Assembly (NCBI GenBank): GCA_003054655.1
Contig: QAYZ01000016.1
Location: forward strand, 1,178,001-1,242,000
Direction of reading: 5' to 3'
Source: Spartobacteria bacterium LR76
GTDB lineage: Bacteria > Verrucomicrobiota > Verrucomicrobiia > Chthoniobacterales > Terrimicrobiaceae
DNA length: 64,000 nucleotides
A program made the position numbers and the translations under genes. The notes beneath the pieces are model-generated. The model was not told where the DNA came from, searched no databases, and saw nothing but the letters and a program-made list of their open reading frames with translations. Positions 31,854 through 41,595 of this stretch are shown piece by piece (within the stretch, counting starts at the first letter, position 1; each line of letters starts with the position of its first letter).

Positions 31854-33593
31854 TCAAGCCTGCTGCCTGGTCGATTCCGAAGAGCACAACTCCTCGGCTC
31901 TGCGGAGGGAATCATCGAAAGTTGCGCAGAAATTCCGGCGTCCGATGGACTGAATGAACCCGGCCTTGCGCAGCATCTCCAGCGGCTGCCGATGGATGCC
32001 GCTCAGGATCACCGTGCCGCCACGGGTTTTCATGCGCTCGACGATGCTTTCCAAGGCGTTGAGGCCGGTGGCGTCCATCGCCGTGACGAGGTGGAGACGC
32101 AGGATCAGTACCTTGGGCCACTGCCCGATGCTGGCGATGGCATCCTCCATCTTCTCCGCCGCGCCAAACAGGAAGGGGCCAAATATGCGATAAACCAGCA
32201 CCCCGTCGGGAATATGCTTCCCCTGGGCGATGTGCTCAGGCCGCTCCAGCATGTCATCAGCCGTCACGCGACTCACCTCTGTCGTCTCCGAGACCCGCTT
32301 GATGAACAACATGGCCGCCAGCACCATGCCCACCTCGACGGCCACGACCAGATCAAAGACCACAGTGAGCCCAAAGGTGGTAAAGAGCACGAGGGCATCG
32401 CTTATCGGCATGCGGCGAAAGCGGGCCAGCTCGTGCCACTCGCCCATCTTGAAGGCAACCACGATGAGCACCGCCGACATCGAGGCCATGGGGATATAGA
32501 CCGCCCAGCGCGAGGCGAGGAGCACGATGCCCAGCAGCGTCAGCGCATGGACGATACCCGCGATGGGCGTGCGCCCGCCGTTGTTGATATTGGCCGAAGT
32601 GCGGGCGATCGCTCCAGTGGCGGGCAGGCCGCCGAAAAACGGACAGACCAGATTCGCAATGCCCTGCGCGATCAGCTCCGTGTTGCTGTCATGGCGGTCA
32701 CCGGAAAGGCCATCTGCCACCACGGCAGAGAGGAGAGATTCGATGGCTCCGAGCAGGGCGATGGCTGTCGCCGGGCCAATGAGCTTGCCGATGGTCGAGA
32801 GATCGATGTTGGGAAAGTGCGGAAAGGGCAGGCCGGACGGAATCGCCTCCGGACCAAACTTACTCCCGATGGTCGCAACCCCATGAGCCTCGCCCCATCC
32901 CGCAACAGCCACGAATACCGTGGCAGCCAGCATCGCGACGATGGAACCCGGGATAAGACGGATCTTCAAGCGCGGCCAGAGGAAGATGATGCCGACACAC
33001 ACTGCGGCGAGACCGAGTGAGTATGGATTGGCACCCCCCAGATGTTCCCAGACCCACGGGATCTTTTCCAGGAATTCCCGGGGCATCCCCTTCTCAGCCG
33101 TGAAGCCGAAAAAGTCCGGCAACTGGGTGATCATGATCGCCACGGCAATTCCGGTGGTGAATCCGCTCGTCACGGGCCAGGGGATGAACTTGATCAGCGC
33201 CCCCATGCGCGCCACGCCAAGAAGGATCAGGATGACGCCCGCCATCATGGTGGCGAGAACCAGCCCGCCATATCCATGCTCCATGACGATCAGCAGGATG
33301 ATCGGCACAAATGCCGCAGTCGGCCCGCCGATCTGCACGCGGCTGCCGCCCAAAGTCGAAATAATGAGTCCCGCCACGATGGCGGTGAGGATGCCCAAAG
33401 CAGGCGCAGGACTGGGCGTCGCGACTCCTGCCGGGATGCTGGCGATACCCAGTGCCAACGCGAGCGGCAAGGCGATCAATCCCACCGTGGCACCGGCGAG
33501 AATCTCTCGCGACCACACCACAGGCTCTCCGTTTTTACGAAAAAGCTCAAACAGCCGGGGGCGGAATGCGAGACGGTCAATCAATCGCTTCAC
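31854..33593 (-). CDS. SulP family anion (sulfate) permease with STAS domain
   Basis: This 579-residue protein has about 10-12 membrane helices (about 40-420) with the SulP signatures ALGIASIPAGVATPSPAPALGILTAI and GIANLVCPFFGGLPATGAIARTSANINNGGRTP, and a C-terminal STAS domain (about 445-560) with VHLVTAMDATGLNALESI. The context (cysK and a sulfate-binding protein gene) supports sulfate as the substrate, though family members also carry bicarbonate. Only about 60 bases separate it from cysK. It may share a transcript with cysK, although cysK also has its own promoter-like site. Confidence 0.92.
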   Translation of the reverse strand: MKRLIDRLAFRPRLFELFRKNGEPVVWSREILAGATVGLIALPLALALGIASIPAGVATPSPAPALGILTAIVAGLIISTLGGSRVQIGGPTAAFVPIILLIVMEHGYGGLVLATMMAGVILILLGVARMGALIKFIPWPVTSGFTTGIAVAIMITQLPDFFGFTAEKGMPREFLEKIPWVWEHLGGANPYSLGLAAVCVGIIFLWPRLKIRLIPGSIVAMLAATVFVAVAGWGEAHGVATIGSKFGPEAIPSGLPFPHFPNIDLSTIGKLIGPATAIALLGAIESLLSAVVADGLSGDRHDSNTELIAQGIANLVCPFFGGLPATGAIARTSANINNGGRTPIAGIVHALTLLGIVLLASRWAVYIPMASMSAVLIVVAFKMGEWHELARFRRMPISDALVLFTTFGLTVVFDLVVAVEVGMVLAAMLFIKRVSETTEVSRVTADDMLERPEHIAQGKHIPDGVLVYRIFGPFLFGAAEKMEDAIASIGQWPKVLILRLHLVTAMDATGLNALESIVERMKTRGGTVILSGIHRQPLEMLRKAGFIQSIGRRNFCATFDDSLRRAEELCSSESTRQQA

Positions 33594-33648
33594 GATCGCT
33601 CAACCTTTCCAATCCAACCTGTCTCGCTGTTTTCACTGACCTGCTGGC

Positions 33649-33677
33649 ACGATAGGAAACCGAGCCAATCGGATCAA
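33649..33677 (-). promoter_or_regulatory. candidate sulP promoter
   Basis: On the minus strand TTGATC (33672-33677) and TATCGT (33649-33654) are 17 bases apart, each matching the sigma-70 consensus at four of six positions. The distance to the start codon is about 55 bases. A match by eye. Confidence 0.35.
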
Positions 33678-33760
33678 GAAATGTTTAAAAGGAGAAACAA
33701 AATGCCCATAGGCAGAGCATCTCTGCAGACGCGTATTTTCCCAAGCGGAGGCAGGTGGTA

Positions 33761-34777
33761 TCAGGCGATGTCGTTTTCCAGGACGATGCGATAGCGGGCC
33801 TTGCCGGAGCGCAGATGATCGAGAGCTTCGTTCACCTTGGACATCGGGAAAGTCTCGATCACTGGCGCGACATGATGCCGTGCGGAGAAGCTGAGCATGG
33901 CATCGAGCGCGCTCGGGCTGCCTGTAGGCGATCCGCTGACAGCGCGCTGCGCCATGATCAGCGAAAACGCGGGAACCTGCAGCGGCTCCAGCACCGCGCC
34001 GACGACATGCAGACGCCCATGGGGAGCAAGAGCGCCGAGCAGAGCGGGGGTATCCTGCGGGACGTTGATGGTCGAGATGATGAGGTCGAGCGAGTTCGCG
34101 AGCTTCTTCAAGGCTTCGGGATTCCGCGTGTTGTGAACCTGATGCGCCCCGAGCTGGCGAGCTTCGGCCTCCTTGCTGTCGCTGGTCGTGAAGGCATGCA
34201 CCTCGCAACCCCACTTATTGGCAAACTGAAGCGCCATGTGGCCCAGCCCGCCGATGCCGATTACGCCCACGCGAGCGCTGGGCGAGACATCGTAGCCAAA
34301 CAGCGGTGTGAACACTGTCACCCCGCCGCACAGGAGCGGCCCGACGTTCCGGGAGTCCAGGCCTTCCGGCAACGGACGAGCCCAGACCCATTGCACACGG
34401 AGCCGATCAGCAAAACCGCCATGGCGGCCCACGATGGTGCCCTGCGTGGTGGGGCAAAGGTTGTGCTCCCCGGAGAGGCATTGCGGACATGACAGGCAAC
34501 TAAAGGCCGACCACCCCACCCCGACGCGCTGACCGATCCGGAGGCCCTTGGCATGCTCGCCCAGGGCGACCACCGTGCCGACCACCTCGTGGCCCGGCAC
34601 CATGGGATAGCTCGACATTCCCCAGTCGTTGTCGAGCATCGACAGATCGGAGTGGCAGATGCCGCAATGCGTGACCTTGATTTCAACCTCCTCGGCACCG
34701 ATGTCGCCGGGGTCATAGGAGTACGGCTCGAGGATTCCCTTGGGGTTTGTGGCGGCGTAGGCGTGGAACTCTGACAT
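33761..34777 (-). CDS. zinc-dependent NAD(P) alcohol dehydrogenase (CAD/YahK type)
   Basis: This 338-residue protein has the zinc ligands of the medium-chain dehydrogenase family: CGICHSD with GHEVVGTV for the catalytic site, and CLSCPQCLSGEHNLC for the structural zinc. The NAD(P) motif is GIGGLGHMALQ. The pattern and the HHVAPVIETFPMSK C-terminal region fit cinnamyl-alcohol/aldehyde reductases such as YahK. It would reduce aldehydes to alcohols. The start at 34777 (MSEFHAYAATNPKG) fits the family. It shares its direction with the next dehydrogenase-family gene upstream, with a gap of 129 bases. Confidence 0.92.
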   Translation of the reverse strand: MSEFHAYAATNPKGILEPYSYDPGDIGAEEVEIKVTHCGICHSDLSMLDNDWGMSSYPMVPGHEVVGTVVALGEHAKGLRIGQRVGVGWSAFSCLSCPQCLSGEHNLCPTTQGTIVGRHGGFADRLRVQWVWARPLPEGLDSRNVGPLLCGGVTVFTPLFGYDVSPSARVGVIGIGGLGHMALQFANKWGCEVHAFTTSDSKEAEARQLGAHQVHNTRNPEALKKLANSLDLIISTINVPQDTPALLGALAPHGRLHVVGAVLEPLQVPAFSLIMAQRAVSGSPTGSPSALDAMLSFSARHHVAPVIETFPMSKVNEALDHLRSGKARYRIVLENDIA

Positions 34778-34906
34778 GGTTTTTATGGAGGAGTTGTGTT
34801 CTTGCGAACCTGTTGGGTTATTGCCTGCGGGTTTCCGCAGGCTTGGGGAAAGCCGGAATCCCGAACAGAGAAGTCCGAGAAACATCCATGAGCGACGAGG
34901 AAAACA

Positions 34907-35917
34907 TCACGCCCACCCTCCGAGCACGAGTTTCCCGACCAGCGCGCCGGATTCCGCACGCTGGTGCGCCTTGCGGAGATTGTCGGCAGAGATTCCCTCA
35001 AGACGCTCGCCGACGATGGACTTGATCCTGCCGATATCGATCAGCCCGGCGGTTTCCTCGAGGAGCCTTCCCTGGGCGCCCATGTCGGGAGTCTGGAACT
35101 TCGAGCGCGTAAACATGAACTCCCATGCGAAGGTGGCGCTCTTGGCCTTGAGCAGTTCCAAGTCCACGGGGCTGGCCGTCTCAACGATGCCAACGATCTT
35201 TCCGAGCGGTTTGATCACCTCGGCCATCACGCCCCAATAGAAGTCGGTATTGTTGAAATTCGCAATGAAATCGACTTCCGGAAACCCGATTTTCGCCAAC
35301 TGCCCGGCCAGGAATTCGCCATGGTTCACCACATGAGTCGCACCGAGGGACAGCACCCAATCGCGCGAAGCCTGGCGGGAGGCTGTCGCGATCACGGCCA
35401 GGCCTGCCAGCCGGGCCAGTTGGATCGCCATGGAACCAACCCCGCCCGCTCCGCCGATAATCAGCAGGGATTTCCCCGCATCCGCGCCATGCCTGTCGAT
35501 GCCCAGCCTTTCGTAAAGAGCCTCCCATGCCGTGATGGTGACCAGCGGGTACGCCGCAGCATCCGCAAAGGAAAGAGTCCTTGGCTTCCGGGCAGTGATG
35601 CGTTCATCAACGAGCTGATATTCGGCATTCGACCCCGGCCGGGTGATGTCCCCGGCGTAATACACCTCGTCTCCCCTCTGGAAGCCCGTGACATCGGGTC
35701 CCACCTCCTCGACTACTCCCGCCGCATCCCAACCCAGGATCACACCATCAACGTTGGCCACGCTGGCCCGTACCTTGGTATCCACCGGATTGATCGCCAC
35801 CGCCTCAACGCGCACGAGCAGGTCGCGACCGGACGCCTTCGGTCTCGGGCGCTCGATTTCAATGAGCGAGTCGGGCTCCAGCGCAGGCAAGGGGCGGGTC
35901 GTGACGATTGCTTTCAT
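34907..35917 (-). CDS. zinc-binding dehydrogenase-family protein (quinone oxidoreductase-like)
   Basis: This 336-residue MDR protein has a GroES-like N-terminal fold and a Rossmann fold with IGGAGGVGSMAIQLA (about 150-170). Unlike the adjacent alcohol dehydrogenase it lacks the zinc-ligand Cys clusters, so it belongs to the zinc-free quinone oxidoreductase group. GWDAAGVVEEVGPDVTGFQRGDEVYYAGD is the family's conserved segment. It probably reduces quinones or enones with NADPH. Nothing links it to the sulfur genes. Confidence 0.9.
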   Translation of the reverse strand: MKAIVTTRPLPALEPDSLIEIERPRPKASGRDLLVRVEAVAINPVDTKVRASVANVDGVILGWDAAGVVEEVGPDVTGFQRGDEVYYAGDITRPGSNAEYQLVDERITARKPRTLSFADAAAYPLVTITAWEALYERLGIDRHGADAGKSLLIIGGAGGVGSMAIQLARLAGLAVIATASRQASRDWVLSLGATHVVNHGEFLAGQLAKIGFPEVDFIANFNNTDFYWGVMAEVIKPLGKIVGIVETASPVDLELLKAKSATFAWEFMFTRSKFQTPDMGAQGRLLEETAGLIDIGRIKSIVGERLEGISADNLRKAHQRAESGALVGKLVLGGWA

Positions 35918-36021
35918 CTCCCAGACGATGGCTCAAGAACGACGAACCCGCAAAGGGCGACTTCATCATCCTTCCTCAATCCGCAAAAGCCAGACAGCAA
36001 CCTCTTGCTCTCTCTCCCGCC

Positions 36022-36567
36022 CTAAACCTGACTCGACCTCTTCCGCGACTTCCAGAGCGCAAGGCCGCTGAATCCCAGGCCCAGCAAGGCGCTGCCGGTC
36101 ACCAGCACATAATAAACCCGCCCTCCCTTGCCCAGCCAGCGCCCTTCATGGAGGGTCATCAGCAGTTTGGAAGTGCTCTCGGGGAAATGAAACCAGGTCT
36201 CACCTGCCTCAAACAAAATCCCGGTCGCAGCAGTAACGGCGAGAGGGAGAAGAAAAACCCATCCCAGCAGGCGATGGCTGCGCCGCGCCCAGCCTCCCCC
36301 ACCTCGCCTGAAAAGATAGACGGCTCCGGTAATCAACGCCGCCAGGAGACAGGTGCCGACCAGCAAGACATAATAGGGAGACAGAGCATCTCCCAGCCAG
36401 CCGCCGGTGTGGACGTCGAGCACGAAGTCGCCGGTCTTTTTCTCCATTCCAAACCAGCCCCGCCCGATCCGGTAGACCATGCCCGTCAACGCCGTCAGGG
36501 CGATCAAGGGAAACAGCAGCGGGACGACCTTCCGATGAAAGACCATGAGCGCACGGTTCATACGCAC
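36022..36567 (-). CDS. PepSY-associated membrane protein
   Basis: This 181-residue protein has four hydrophobic helices (about 12-30, 66-86, 98-118, 150-170) arranged in two halves, each followed by an amphipathic piece with H-T-G or H-E-G (VLDVHTGGWLGDALSP, LMTLHEGRWLGKGG). That repeated layout is like PepSY-TM proteins, which are linked to iron uptake or protease inhibition. The internal duplication is visible by eye. It is separate from its neighbours. Confidence 0.7.
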   Translation of the reverse strand: MRMNRALMVFHRKVVPLLFPLIALTALTGMVYRIGRGWFGMEKKTGDFVLDVHTGGWLGDALSPYYVLLVGTCLLAALITGAVYLFRRGGGGWARRSHRLLGWVFLLPLAVTAATGILFEAGETWFHFPESTSKLLMTLHEGRWLGKGGRVYYVLVTGSALLGLGFSGLALWKSRKRSSQV

Positions 36568-36655
36568 TCAGGTCTGCCTCTGAATGAGCCTCGGGATCAA
36601 GTAGTATTCCGGACCCTTCAGGATCTGGCCGATCAGGTGCCCTTAGCTTGCCCGC

Positions 36656-38137
36656 CTAGGCCTGGTCACACTGCTGGGCGAATCTCTTCGCCATCTCCTG
36701 ATAGAGACTCTGCCGGGAGGCATCCGGCACGCAGCGGGTGGATGCATCAAGATGAACGCAGAGGGTCGTCAGTTTGGAGAGCGTGGCCTCCCACTCATCG
36801 CCTCCCGCCAGTGTCGCGCCGGCCTGAATGGCCGCCCCCATGGCCGCCCCTTCGCTCGTCGTCAGGCAAACCGTCTCCGCCCCGAAGACGTCGGCGCATA
36901 TCTGACGCCACGCCGCGCTTCTGCTGGCTCCGCCGGTCAGCCGGATCTCGGTAGCCTGAAGCCCCAGCGAACGCAATCTATCCAAGCCATAGCCCAACCC
37001 CAGCGTGACTCCCTCCACTGCGGCGCGCGCCAGATGGCCTGGCGAGAAATTCTGCAATGTCATTCCGCTGAGCGCTCCGGTGGCCTGCGGCAGATCCGGC
37101 GTGCGCTCACCGGTCAGATAGGGCAGGAAAAACAATCCATCAGCTCCCGCCGGCACCTTGGTGATCTCGGCTTCAAATCGGGCGTGATCCCAGCCAAAAA
37201 GATTTCTCACATGCTCGGTGACCAACGTGACATTCACGGTGCACACCAAGGGCAGCCAGGCATCGGTGCTATCACAGAATCCCGCGATTTCCCCCGTGGG
37301 ATCGATGATCGGCTCGGAGGAATAGGCGAAAAGCGTTCCCGATGTCCCGAGGCTCGCCGAGACCACACCCGGGTGGATGTTGCCGGTTCCGATAGCCGCC
37401 ATCATGTTGTCGCCGCCTCCGGCGCTTACCATCACGCCCGGCGGAAGGTTCCAACGGGCGCGCAGGTCCTCCCGCAATTCCCCCACGGGCGCTCGGGAGG
37501 AGAGCAAGGGAGGCAGCTTTTCCAACAACTCGGCCCCGATCGCCTGCACCGCACCCTCAGACCAAACCCGCTTCCGGACATCCAGCAACGCCATGCCCGA
37601 CGCATCGCCGTACTCCACGCGCAGCTTACCGGTGAGAAAGAAATTCAGATAGTCATGTGGCAGGAGCACGGTGGCCGTTCGCTTCCAGTTCTCAGGCTCA
37701 TTTTGCTTGAGCCAGAGGATCTTGGGCGCGGTGTATCCGGTCCGCATGCTGTTGCCGACTGCATCCACCGTCCTGGCGGGGCCTCCCAGGGCAGCCGTCA
37801 GTTGCTCGCATTGGATCACGGTGGAGTTATCACACCAGAGCTTGGCTGGTCGTATCGGATTCCCCTCCCGGTCAAGCGCGACGAGGCCGTGCTGCTGTCC
37901 GCTCACGCCGATGGCCGCCACCTCACGCCGCCTGTCGCCCAGTTTTTCCATCACCTCGCCGACAGATTCCTCTAGGGCCTGCAGCCATTGCCTCGGGTCC
38001 TGCTCCGCGGCGTCGGCCGGCAGGCCGGGTACGAAAGCATGCGGCCGCTGAGCTACTGCCAACACGGCTCCGGCTTCGCCATCGACCGCAATCGTTTTCG
38101 TGCTCTGGGTACCGCAATCAATGCCAAGGAGGATCAT
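36656..38137 (-). CDS. xylB: xylulokinase
   Basis: This 493-residue kinase phosphorylates D-xylulose (FGGY family). The phosphate-binding N-terminus is GIDCGTQSTKT, followed by GVSGQQHGLVALD and KLWCDNSTV, and the ATP-binding Gly-rich part is SAGGGDNMMAAIGTG. The segment TAPKILWLKQNEPENWKRTATVLLPHDYLNFFLTGKL is typical of XylB. No xylose isomerase gene is adjacent, so the sugar could be another ketose. It lies 107 bases downstream of the GH78 gene. Confidence 0.92.
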   Translation of the reverse strand: MILLGIDCGTQSTKTIAVDGEAGAVLAVAQRPHAFVPGLPADAAEQDPRQWLQALEESVGEVMEKLGDRRREVAAIGVSGQQHGLVALDREGNPIRPAKLWCDNSTVIQCEQLTAALGGPARTVDAVGNSMRTGYTAPKILWLKQNEPENWKRTATVLLPHDYLNFFLTGKLRVEYGDASGMALLDVRKRVWSEGAVQAIGAELLEKLPPLLSSRAPVGELREDLRARWNLPPGVMVSAGGGDNMMAAIGTGNIHPGVVSASLGTSGTLFAYSSEPIIDPTGEIAGFCDSTDAWLPLVCTVNVTLVTEHVRNLFGWDHARFEAEITKVPAGADGLFFLPYLTGERTPDLPQATGALSGMTLQNFSPGHLARAAVEGVTLGLGYGLDRLRSLGLQATEIRLTGGASRSAAWRQICADVFGAETVCLTTSEGAAMGAAIQAGATLAGGDEWEATLSKLTTLCVHLDASTRCVPDASRQSLYQEMAKRFAQQCDQA

Positions 38138-38244
38138 GAGGCGAAACCGTAGACATTCTCCGCGGGAAATCCAAGTATCCCGGCCAGTTCATCGAGCGCC
38201 TCCGGCTCTTCCGAAGACGCTCTCCAGGAACAAGCAGGCCCAGA

Positions 38245-40614
38245 CTAGGGTGCCTTCACGTCGAAGCGATATCGGCAGGGACCTTGCACCTCAAGGACTC
38301 GCTGGCCCGGCAACCGAACCTGGGCCTTCACTCCGTCAGGCAATGTCAACGATCCCTGCACTTGGTCCGCACCCTTTGCCCGCCGCCATTCCGCCGAGAT
38401 CAGGCCATGAGGACTCGGCGTCTTCGTTCTGGCATGATTCCCGGCAAAGACTGGTTCAAATGTGATCTCGCTCCAGGCGGGAGCCGATTGCCTTACTCCT
38501 CCCAGGATTTGCATCAAATGAAACAACGGATGAGCCGACCAGGCGTGCGAGTGGCTCTCATGGCCCGCCTTGCTGTGGAATCCCTCAAAAGTCGTCCCAA
38601 ACTCCGCCATCCGCTGCCAGCGCTTCTCGATATCGGCCACCACCCCGGCACCGTAGCCCCGAGAGGCCAGCTCAGTGTAGACGTACGTAATCCAATAAGC
38701 GGAGGGCGTGATCTCCGACTCCAGTTCACCGCGCAGGAAGGGCAGCAGACTCTTTTCCAGGAAGACGCCATCGTGTCGAGGAGAGAGCCGGTTCATCAAC
38801 GCCAGCGTCTGGGCGTGAACCGAGCAGTGGGGATTGCGCTTCCCACCGGGCCGGATGCCGTCGGCGATCAGTCCATCCTTGCCCTGCAGGCCGAGGAGCG
38901 CCTTTCTGACCCTGGCCGCCCAGCGACGGCACCGCGCCGCGGCAGGACCCTGCCCCGCCACGGTATACAAGGTGTTCAACCGATCCAGCGCATACAGGAG
39001 CCAGAAGCTGTAAACCGCCGACTCGCCATCCTTCTGGATGTCCGTCCAGTCAAGGAAAAGCCAATATCGCTTATCATACCTCAAGAGTCCGGTTTTCGGA
39101 TTTGTCCACTCCTCAAAATACGCGAGCGCAGAGGCGATGGTGGCCTGATGCACGAGGAAGGATTCGATCGATCCGGTCTGCCAGTATTCGTCCCAGAGAG
39201 TTGCCATCCAGATGAGGGTAAAGTCTGGCAGGATGCAGTTGTGCGCCATCGTCGGAGCATGTCCGTAGGTGATGCCCGTCGGCGTGGTCATGGCCGCAAC
39301 CTGCCGGATGCCGCGATGCAGCAACCGGGCGTCGCCGCTAAGGTGAAAGGTGTTCCAGGCCTGGACGCGGGCATCCCCCCACCACTGCGCCTGCTCGCGC
39401 CATGGGGTATCCACGTAGGCATCCATGCTGCAAATGCGCTCTGTCCAGGCACAAGCCTCCCAGATCTTCTCCAGGGCGGCATTGGAGGATTCGAAAGCTC
39501 CTTTTTGATCCAGAGGATAGACAGCCGCCCGCAGCGAGACTCCGACGCGAAGGGTCTCTGTGTTTTCCCGCACGGTGAGCACCATGTAGCGGAATCCGAA
39601 GGGATGGAAAAACTGGTGCTCCTGCGCACCCGCGCGGCAGGTCAGGCGGTGAGCAAACGCCATCCGACAATGATCGTCCGGACGGAAATGCGGCTCGAGC
39701 TTTTCCGGATCGATCGTCTCCGCGTGAAAGGTCTCGACGCACTCGCCTCCCGTCGCCCCCTCCACCGTCAGGATCACACTCCCGACGACGACTTTTCCAA
39801 AATCGATCAGGCAGCTTCTCCACCCGCCTTTCCGGACTGGCTGGAACTCATTTCCCTCCGCTGATGCGACGGGTTCGTGGGCGAGACCCTCATGATAACG
39901 GTTGATAGCCAGATTCCGGGCCGTTCTCCATTCGCTGGCGCTTCGGCCGGAAGCCTGGCCGATGCAAGCGCCGGACGGGATGATCGCTTCATCGAGCATC
40001 GGTATTCCCCTTTCCTCCAGCGATGCCCACGGCATTCCATTCCACACCGTGGCGCCATACTCGTGCGGCGTCCACGTCTCATCCTCCTGGAACGTCGACT
40101 GCATCCAGGCGGGGTCCTCGACCCGCAGATCGATATCCTCCTGAGGAAACAACTGCAAACTCGTCGGCACGGTTGCGCGGTTGACGCCCGATTGCCTCCG
40201 GCACCTCCAGGATTTGTCTGTCGTGATTTCGACACCGCCCCACCGTGCCGCCACCAGCAAACCGGCATACCCCTGATGGATATACTGAAAGTTGCTCCGG
40301 CCAGGGTTGTGCGCTCTCACCGCGATGACATTGCGCCCCTTCCGCAACCATTCCCGGACATCCACCTCATCATAGGGCCAGCTATGCTGGAATCCCCGGG
40401 CCGGACCCCGGCATACATAGCGCCCGTTGATGTAAAGTTGATACGACTGGTCTGCGGTGATGTAGAGAGGAGCCCGTCTCGGAAGGGACTTCAGTGAAAA
40501 GCTCTTGCGGAACAGGGCGTAACAATTTCCCAGATCCCAGCAGAGGCTGTCCGGCCAGATCCAAAGGGCCTTGGTGATGATCTCAGGGACACACGGTGAG
40601 GGAGTCGCACTCAT
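38245..40614 (-). CDS. alpha-L-rhamnosidase, GH78 family
   Basis: This 789-residue protein has N-terminal beta domains (about 25-300) with YDEVDVREWLRKGRNVIAVRAHNPG, a typical GH78 carbohydrate-binding/beta-sandwich segment. The catalytic (alpha/alpha)6 barrel follows (about 370-700) with the acidic motif VDTPWREQAQWWGDARVQ. A C-terminal beta domain follows. No signal peptide is visible, so it may act on oligosaccharides in the cytoplasm. I chose the ATG at 40614; another in-frame ATG is at 40623. It is divergent from an AraC regulator. Confidence 0.88.
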   Translation of the reverse strand: MSATPSPCVPEIITKALWIWPDSLCWDLGNCYALFRKSFSLKSLPRRAPLYITADQSYQLYINGRYVCRGPARGFQHSWPYDEVDVREWLRKGRNVIAVRAHNPGRSNFQYIHQGYAGLLVAARWGGVEITTDKSWRCRRQSGVNRATVPTSLQLFPQEDIDLRVEDPAWMQSTFQEDETWTPHEYGATVWNGMPWASLEERGIPMLDEAIIPSGACIGQASGRSASEWRTARNLAINRYHEGLAHEPVASAEGNEFQPVRKGGWRSCLIDFGKVVVGSVILTVEGATGGECVETFHAETIDPEKLEPHFRPDDHCRMAFAHRLTCRAGAQEHQFFHPFGFRYMVLTVRENTETLRVGVSLRAAVYPLDQKGAFESSNAALEKIWEACAWTERICSMDAYVDTPWREQAQWWGDARVQAWNTFHLSGDARLLHRGIRQVAAMTTPTGITYGHAPTMAHNCILPDFTLIWMATLWDEYWQTGSIESFLVHQATIASALAYFEEWTNPKTGLLRYDKRYWLFLDWTDIQKDGESAVYSFWLLYALDRLNTLYTVAGQGPAAARCRRWAARVRKALLGLQGKDGLIADGIRPGGKRNPHCSVHAQTLALMNRLSPRHDGVFLEKSLLPFLRGELESEITPSAYWITYVYTELASRGYGAGVVADIEKRWQRMAEFGTTFEGFHSKAGHESHSHAWSAHPLFHLMQILGGVRQSAPAWSEITFEPVFAGNHARTKTPSPHGLISAEWRRAKGADQVQGSLTLPDGVKAQVRLPGQRVLEVQGPCRYRFDVKAP

Positions 40615-40625
40615 CGGCGGCATTT

Positions 40626-40663
40626 AAGCGGATCGGCAAAAACAGCGTTACCGAAATCCGCTT
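40626..40663. promoter_or_regulatory. inverted repeat between GH78 and araC-type genes
   Basis: AAGCGGAT (40626-40633) and ATCCGCTT (40656-40663) are perfect 8-bp arms 22 bases apart, with inner CGG/CCG also complementary. The location in the divergent promoter region suits a regulator binding site, for example two monomers of the neighbouring AraC protein in opposite orientation. Confidence 0.5.
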
Positions 40664-40699
40664 CTTTTATTTCCGATTTATTGACATATTACATTCGCG

Positions 40700-41584
40700 A
40701 TGGATTGCGTTACCCTGTCCTCCGACAAGCCGGTCGAGCACCTTGAGGTTACGCCTGCCGCCTGGCTCTATCTTAACCACCAGCATGGTCAGCAGGATGT
40801 CGTGGCCCATGATCATAATTTCCTGGAAATCGCCTTCATCCTCAATGGAAACGCACGTCACCTCGTGGTCGATGGGGAGAGGCGGAGCTCCGTCGGGGAC
40901 ATCCATATCATTCCACCTGGAGCATGGCATGGGTACTGCGATTGCAGAAACTTCGAGGTATTCAACTGCCTGCTCTCCCCTGCCCTGCTGGAGAAGGAAC
41001 TGGCCTGGATGAAAGACGATCTCTCTTTTAGCCAGCTCCTCGGCCTGGGCAGCCCCCGCGGTTTTGCCCCGGTGCAGAAGCTCCGGGTATCGCCACGCCG
41101 AATCACGACCCTGCGGCCATTGCTCACCGATCTGGAGCGTGCTTATGCGTCAGCCCGGTCTCGCACCGCGATCCTCGGGAGATTATTACTGATTTTTGAC
41201 TTTATCCAGACGATTGCCCAGGCGAAAGCCACTCCCGGATCACGGCCATCCGCCATGCATCCCTCGATTCGAAAGGCCCTCGACCTCCTGCACTCGGGCA
41301 TCGCGGAAGACTGGACCCTGGAGAAGCTCGCCTCGCAGCTCCGGCTGAACCCCAGCTATCTGGTGCGGCTCTTCCGGACCGAGACCGGGAGCAGCCCGAT
41401 GCGCTTTCTTTCCCGGCTCCGGGCGGAGCGTGCAGCTACCCTGCTCCTCTCAGGCACGACCCGCATCGGGGATATCGGCATCGCCGTGGGATGGCCGGAA
41501 CCGAAGCATTTCGCCGCCAGCTTCCATCGCCACTTTGGCCTCAGCGCTTCATCCTATCGCCGAAAGATGGCCCTCACCCGGTAG
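40700..41584 (+). CDS. AraC family transcriptional regulator
   Basis: This 294-residue protein has an N-terminal cupin-like ligand domain (about 20-150; GDIHIIPPGAWHGY is a typical cupin motif) and a C-terminal AraC DNA-binding domain with two helix-turn-helix units: WTLEKLASQLRLNPSYLVRLFRTETGSSPMRFLSRLRAERAATLLL and IGDIGIAVGWPEPKHFAASFHRHFGLSASSYRR. It probably senses a sugar or a related small molecule. Divergent orientation suggests it controls the GH78 gene. The ATG at 40700 is 77 bases after the mid-point of the divergent region's inverted repeat. Confidence 0.93.
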   Translation: MDCVTLSSDKPVEHLEVTPAAWLYLNHQHGQQDVVAHDHNFLEIAFILNGNARHLVVDGERRSSVGDIHIIPPGAWHGYCDCRNFEVFNCLLSPALLEKELAWMKDDLSFSQLLGLGSPRGFAPVQKLRVSPRRITTLRPLLTDLERAYASARSRTAILGRLLLIFDFIQTIAQAKATPGSRPSAMHPSIRKALDLLHSGIAEDWTLEKLASQLRLNPSYLVRLFRTETGSSPMRFLSRLRAERAATLLLSGTTRIGDIGIAVGWPEPKHFAASFHRHFGLSASSYRRKMALTR

Positions 41585-41595
41585 CGGCTCCTCTC

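Noticed and set aside
33702-33794. Thirty-codon plus-strand frame with a good AAAGGAG site ahead of the ATG
   Set aside because: It overlaps the end of the antisense alcohol dehydrogenase gene and the peptide has no conserved look; the site may be chance.
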